Notes under the pieces: model-generated
The model's database searches: none
Told to the model about the DNA's origin: nothing
What the model saw: only the letters and a program-made list of their open reading frames with translations
Program-made: the position numbers and the translations under genes
Shown: piece after piece, positions 5,621-7,569 of the stretch
Numbering within the stretch: position 1 is the first letter of the stretch
Layout: each line of letters starts with the position of its first letter
Assembly (NCBI GenBank): GCA_020062205.1
Contig: JAGUWT010000068.1
Location: 1 to 7,569 of the forward strand
DNA: 7,569 nucleotides
From: Thermodesulfovibrionales bacterium
GTDB taxonomy: Bacteria; Nitrospirota; Thermodesulfovibrionia; Thermodesulfovibrionales; SM23-35
Reading direction: 5' to 3'

Positions 5621-6560
5621 AAATCTCCTTTCATTCCTGAAGGAAAAAGATACATTCTTTATAGCGACCCATATTAATCCTGACGGCGATGCATTTGGTT
5701 CTGCTCTTGCCCTTTCCATGGCACTCGAAACCCTGGGGAAACATACTGTTGTCTATGAACGTGATAGCGTGCCTGCATTCTACCGGTTTTTGCCAGGGCA
5801 TGAGAGATTTATAAACTCAATCTCAAATCTCAAATCTCAAATCTCAAATCTTATTCTCCTGGACTGTAATACTCCGGAACGGGCAGGGATTGAAGGAATG
5901 AAATTCGAGTATTCTGCTGTTATTGACCATCATAAAACTGAAAAGGATTTCGGTGACATAAAGTGGGTAGAGCCAGACGCAGCAGCTACAGGTCTCATGT
6001 TATTTTATCTCATAAAAGCATTAGGGATACCGATAACAAAAGAAATCGCAATCAATCTCTATTGCGCTATTGCGATTGATACAGGGACATTCAGATATAA
6101 CAACACAACTGCTGAAGTTTTACAGGTCAGTGCCGAACTGATAGAGGCAGGAGCAAGCCCTGCGTATATTTCACATAATCTCTACGAGACCTGGTCTCGA
6201 GGAAGATTTGCTCTACTGATAGCAGCCCTCAATACCCTTGAGATACGGGATGATGTTGCTATAATCTTTGTTACACAAGAAATGTATCAAAAGACAGGTG
6301 CTGAACCTGCAGATACGGAAAATTTTCCTAACTTTCCACGAATGATGAAGGATATTAAGGTAACAGCACTTTTCAGGGAACTGGACAACAATTATTGGAA
6401 AGTCAGTCTCCGCTCAAAAGGGGACATGAATGTTGCAAAGATTGCTGCTCTTTTTGATGGCGGGGGGCACGAAAATGCTGCTGGGTACAGGATAAGGGCT
6501 GATTTAAAAAGTGCCCAGGAGACCCTTTTACAGGCTATCCCCCAAAAAGCCACCGTTTAA
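5589..6560 (+). CDS. nrnA: DHH/DHHA1 phosphoesterase, NrnA-type nanoRNase / pAp phosphatase
   Basis: A 323-residue DHH-superfamily enzyme. Metal-binding motifs are present: HINPDGDA (His28, Asp32, Asp34), LLDCNTPER with Asp92, DHH at 113-115, and IAIDTGTFRY with Asp164. The DHHA1 substrate-binding domain carries GGGHENAAG at 291-299. NrnA-type proteins degrade 2-5 nt RNAs and dephosphorylate 3'-phosphoadenosine 5'-phosphate; this activity is inferred from family and from the rbfA-nrnA-truB context. Residues about 76-87 (ISNLKSQISNL region) are encoded by a 7-bp tandem array placed between the FLPGHERF segment and the Asp92 strand. The ATG at 5589 overlaps rbfA by 32 bases and lacks a clear Shine-Dalgarno site. 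An in-frame GTG at 5607 (giving MKVPENLLSFLKEKDTFF) is an equally plausible start. Confidence 0.92.
   Translation: MRSKEKVKVPENLLSFLKEKDTFFIATHINPDGDAFGSALALSMALETLGKHTVVYERDSVPAFYRFLPGHERFINSISNLKSQISNLILLDCNTPERAGIEGMKFEYSAVIDHHKTEKDFGDIKWVEPDAAATGLMLFYLIKALGIPITKEIAINLYCAIAIDTGTFRYNNTTAEVLQVSAELIEAGASPAYISHNLYETWSRGRFALLIAALNTLEIRDDVAIIFVTQEMYQKTGAEPADTENFPNFPRMMKDIKVTALFRELDNNYWKVSLRSKGDMNVAKIAALFDGGGHENAAGYRIRADLKSAQETLLQAIPQKATV
5816..5849. repeat. Heptanucleotide tandem array CTCAAAT inside nrnA
   Basis: Four perfect copies of CTCAAAT at 5822-5849 are preceded by a shortened copy, CTCAAT, at 5816-5821. The unit reads as the cyclic heptapeptide LKSQISN in any forward frame, with no stop codon, so the gene stays open through the array. 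Gain or loss of a single unit would nevertheless shift the frame of the DHH motifs downstream. On the opposite strand the unit contains TGA. Confidence 0.92.
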
Positions 6561-6568
6561 AATTCCAG

Positions 6569-7459
6569 ATGAACATTGTCATAAACCTCAACAAACAGAA
6601 GGACATATCTTCACAACAGGCAGTTACACAGGTAAAAAAGCTTTTTGCTGCAAAAAAGGCAGGGCATGCCGGGACACTTGACCCGATTGCAACAGGGGTA
6701 CTCATTGTCTGTCTGAATGAGGCAACAAAGATAACGAGATTCTTATCAGATCTCGATAAGGAATATATTGCAAGATTCAAACTTGGCGAAAGAACAGACA
6801 CATATGATGTAACTGGCAAGATCATTGAGAAGGTAGATTTGCCTGTCATACAGGAATCAGAAATCCACTCTGTCCTGAAAAATTTTACTGGACAGATTCA
6901 ACAGATACCGCCCATGTATTCAGCAATGAAGATAGGCGGACAGCGCTTGTATAAACTTGCACGACAGGGGATAAACATAAACGTACCTCATAAAATAGTA
7001 CATATTTCTGAAATAACACTCATTGATTTTCATCAACCATATCTTGAACTCAAAATCTCATGTTCAAAAGGAACGTATATCAGAACCCTTTGCGATGATA
7101 TTGGCAGAACCCTCGGTGTAGGAGCTCATATGGTTTCTCTAAAACGTACACGAGTTGGCAATTTCAGGATTGAGGATTCAGCATCACTTGAAGAACTGAA
7201 ATATAAAAAAGGTGCCTGTTCCTCAATAGATTCTGCAATCTCCCATCTGAATGAGATAATACTCGACGAATTTGCTTATAAAAAGGCAAAATATGGAATA
7301 GATGTGATTTCGATCACAAAAGATCTTCCAATAAATCAATATATTAGATTAAAAGACCCTGAAAATAATCTGTTTGGAATAGGTCTGGTAGAAAGCACGA
7401 GAATCAAAATCGAGAGATTAATGAACCTCCCTGCGGCAGAGACCGCAGGGTATCTATGA
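6569..7459 (+). CDS. truB: tRNA pseudouridine(55) synthase TruB
   Basis: A 296-residue pseudouridine synthase that isomerises U55 in the T-loop of tRNAs. Motif II GHAGTLDP at 32-39 contains the catalytic Asp38. KEYIARFKLGERTDTYDVTG (64-83) supplies the conserved Tyr66. The signature QQIPPMYSAMKIGGQRLYKL (111-130) and CSKGTYIRTLCDDIG (165-179) follow, with LKRTRVGNF at 191-199. A short PUA-like C-terminal domain covers about 228-286. The N-terminal NxxKPxGxTS motif is altered to NLNKQKDISS, a mild divergence. The final residues LPAAETAGYL are encoded largely by a perfect hairpin and look like a repeat-derived extension. The gene starts 8 bases after the nrnA stop with no clear Shine-Dalgarno site, suggesting reinitiation by ribosomes finishing nrnA. 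Confidence 0.96.
   Translation: MNIVINLNKQKDISSQQAVTQVKKLFAAKKAGHAGTLDPIATGVLIVCLNEATKITRFLSDLDKEYIARFKLGERTDTYDVTGKIIEKVDLPVIQESEIHSVLKNFTGQIQQIPPMYSAMKIGGQRLYKLARQGININVPHKIVHISEITLIDFHQPYLELKISCSKGTYIRTLCDDIGRTLGVGAHMVSLKRTRVGNFRIEDSASLEELKYKKGACSSIDSAISHLNEIILDEFAYKKAKYGIDVISITKDLPINQYIRLKDPENNLFGIGLVESTRIKIERLMNLPAAETAGYL
7429..7450. repeat. Perfect hairpin at the 3' end of truB
   Basis: CCCTGCGG (7429-7436) pairs exactly with CCGCAGGG (7443-7450) around a six-base loop, ending six bases before the truB stop codon. It encodes LPAAETAG at residues 287-294. No T-run follows, so it is not a classical terminator, though it may stabilise the transcript end. Its compact GC-rich form against AT-leaning surroundings suggests a small inserted repeat. 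Confidence 0.7.
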
Positions 7460-7482
7460 ATTTCATAACTATACCAAATACC

Positions 7483-7549
7483 GTCATTCCCCGACTTGAT
7501 CGGGGAATCCAGTGCCTTGTTTCTGGATTCCCGCTTTCGCGGGAATGAC
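7483..7549. repeat. Composite dRS3-like dispersed inverted repeat downstream of truB
   Basis: GTCATTCC (7483-7490) and GGAATGAC (7542-7549) bound the element. Three stems are possible within it: ATTCCCCGA/TCGGGGAAT (7486-7494, 7500-7508), GGAATCCAG/CTGGATTCC (7504-7512, 7523-7531) and ATTCCCGC/GCGGGAAT (7527-7534, 7539-7546). The middle one overlaps both others, so the structures are alternative. The right-hand 20-mer (7527-7546) fits ATTCCC-N8-GGGAAT, the consensus known for neisserial dRS3 repeats. Similar GTCATTCC elements are common in many bacteria. This one could act as a 3' boundary for the infB-truB transcript, but that is inference. Confidence 0.85.
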
Positions 7550-7556
7550 AAATGGG

Positions 7557-7567
7557 GCGGGAATGAC
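7557..7567. repeat. Second partial copy of the dRS3-like end, at the window edge
   Basis: GCGGGAATGAC at 7557-7567 repeats exactly the 11 bases at 7539-7549, offset by 18 bases. It is the tail of a second, partial copy or the start of a tandem cluster that continues outside the window. Confidence 0.7.
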
Positions 7568-7569
7568 AC

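Noticed and set aside
7336..7569. Minus-strand frame with a SFPRKRESR-type peptide at the right edge
   Set aside because: That peptide is the usual translation of the GTCATTCC dispersed repeat, and the rest is the shadow of truB. Not a gene.
1..7569. A defence system, CRISPR array, toxin-antitoxin pair or biosynthetic cluster
   Set aside because: Every substantial frame belongs to a recognised housekeeping family, the repeats lack spacer structure, and no transposase, integrase or nuclease of defence type is present.

Overview
The window is a stretch of core bacterial housekeeping genes for protein quality control, translation initiation, ribosome maturation and tRNA modification. I found no defence system, mobile genetic element with its own enzymes, CRISPR array, rRNA or tRNA. 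Gene content and protein style fit a free-living Gram-negative-type bacterium. The Cys4 form of ribosomal protein L28, the DUF721/DciA-like protein, the short heptanucleotide repeats and the GTCATTCC...GGAATGAC repeats remind me most of Nitrospirota or deltaproteobacteria-type genomes. That taxonomic guess is weak and made without any search.

Layout. (1) Positions 1-2058, plus strand: the 3' end of the trigger factor gene (tig), then clpP and clpX, tightly packed. The nascent-chain chaperone sits beside both halves of the ClpXP protease. (2) Positions 2108-2757, minus strand: rpmB (ribosomal protein bL28) overlapping by four bases a DUF721/DciA-like gene; this pair converges on clpX. A double-hairpin repeat (2072-2124) fills the convergent junction and supplies the last codons and stop of the DUF721 gene. 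(3) Positions 2758-2878: a divergent promoter region between rpmB and infB. (4) Positions 2879-7459, plus strand: infB (IF-2), rbfA, an nrnA-type DHH phosphoesterase and truB. This is the usual bacterial infB cluster order, but infB starts its own unit here, with no nusA or rimP directly upstream. (5) Positions 7460-7569: a gene-free tail holding a hairpin-rich dispersed repeat that runs to, and possibly past, the window edge.

The unexpected feature is how many different short repeats have entered this essential-gene block. There are three separate heptanucleotide (7-bp) tandem arrays, one inside the DUF721 gene, one inside nrnA, and one split as an inverted pair between infB and rbfA. There is an imperfect inverted repeat inside the infB linker, a double-hairpin repeat at the clpX/DUF721 junction, a perfect 8-bp hairpin forming the end of truB, and a dRS3-like composite repeat after truB. 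Four of the proteins (DUF721, IF-2, NrnA, TruB) therefore appear to carry repeat-derived peptides, all in linkers or at C-termini where insertions can be tolerated. This pattern is my main finding. Whether the repeats do anything is unknown.
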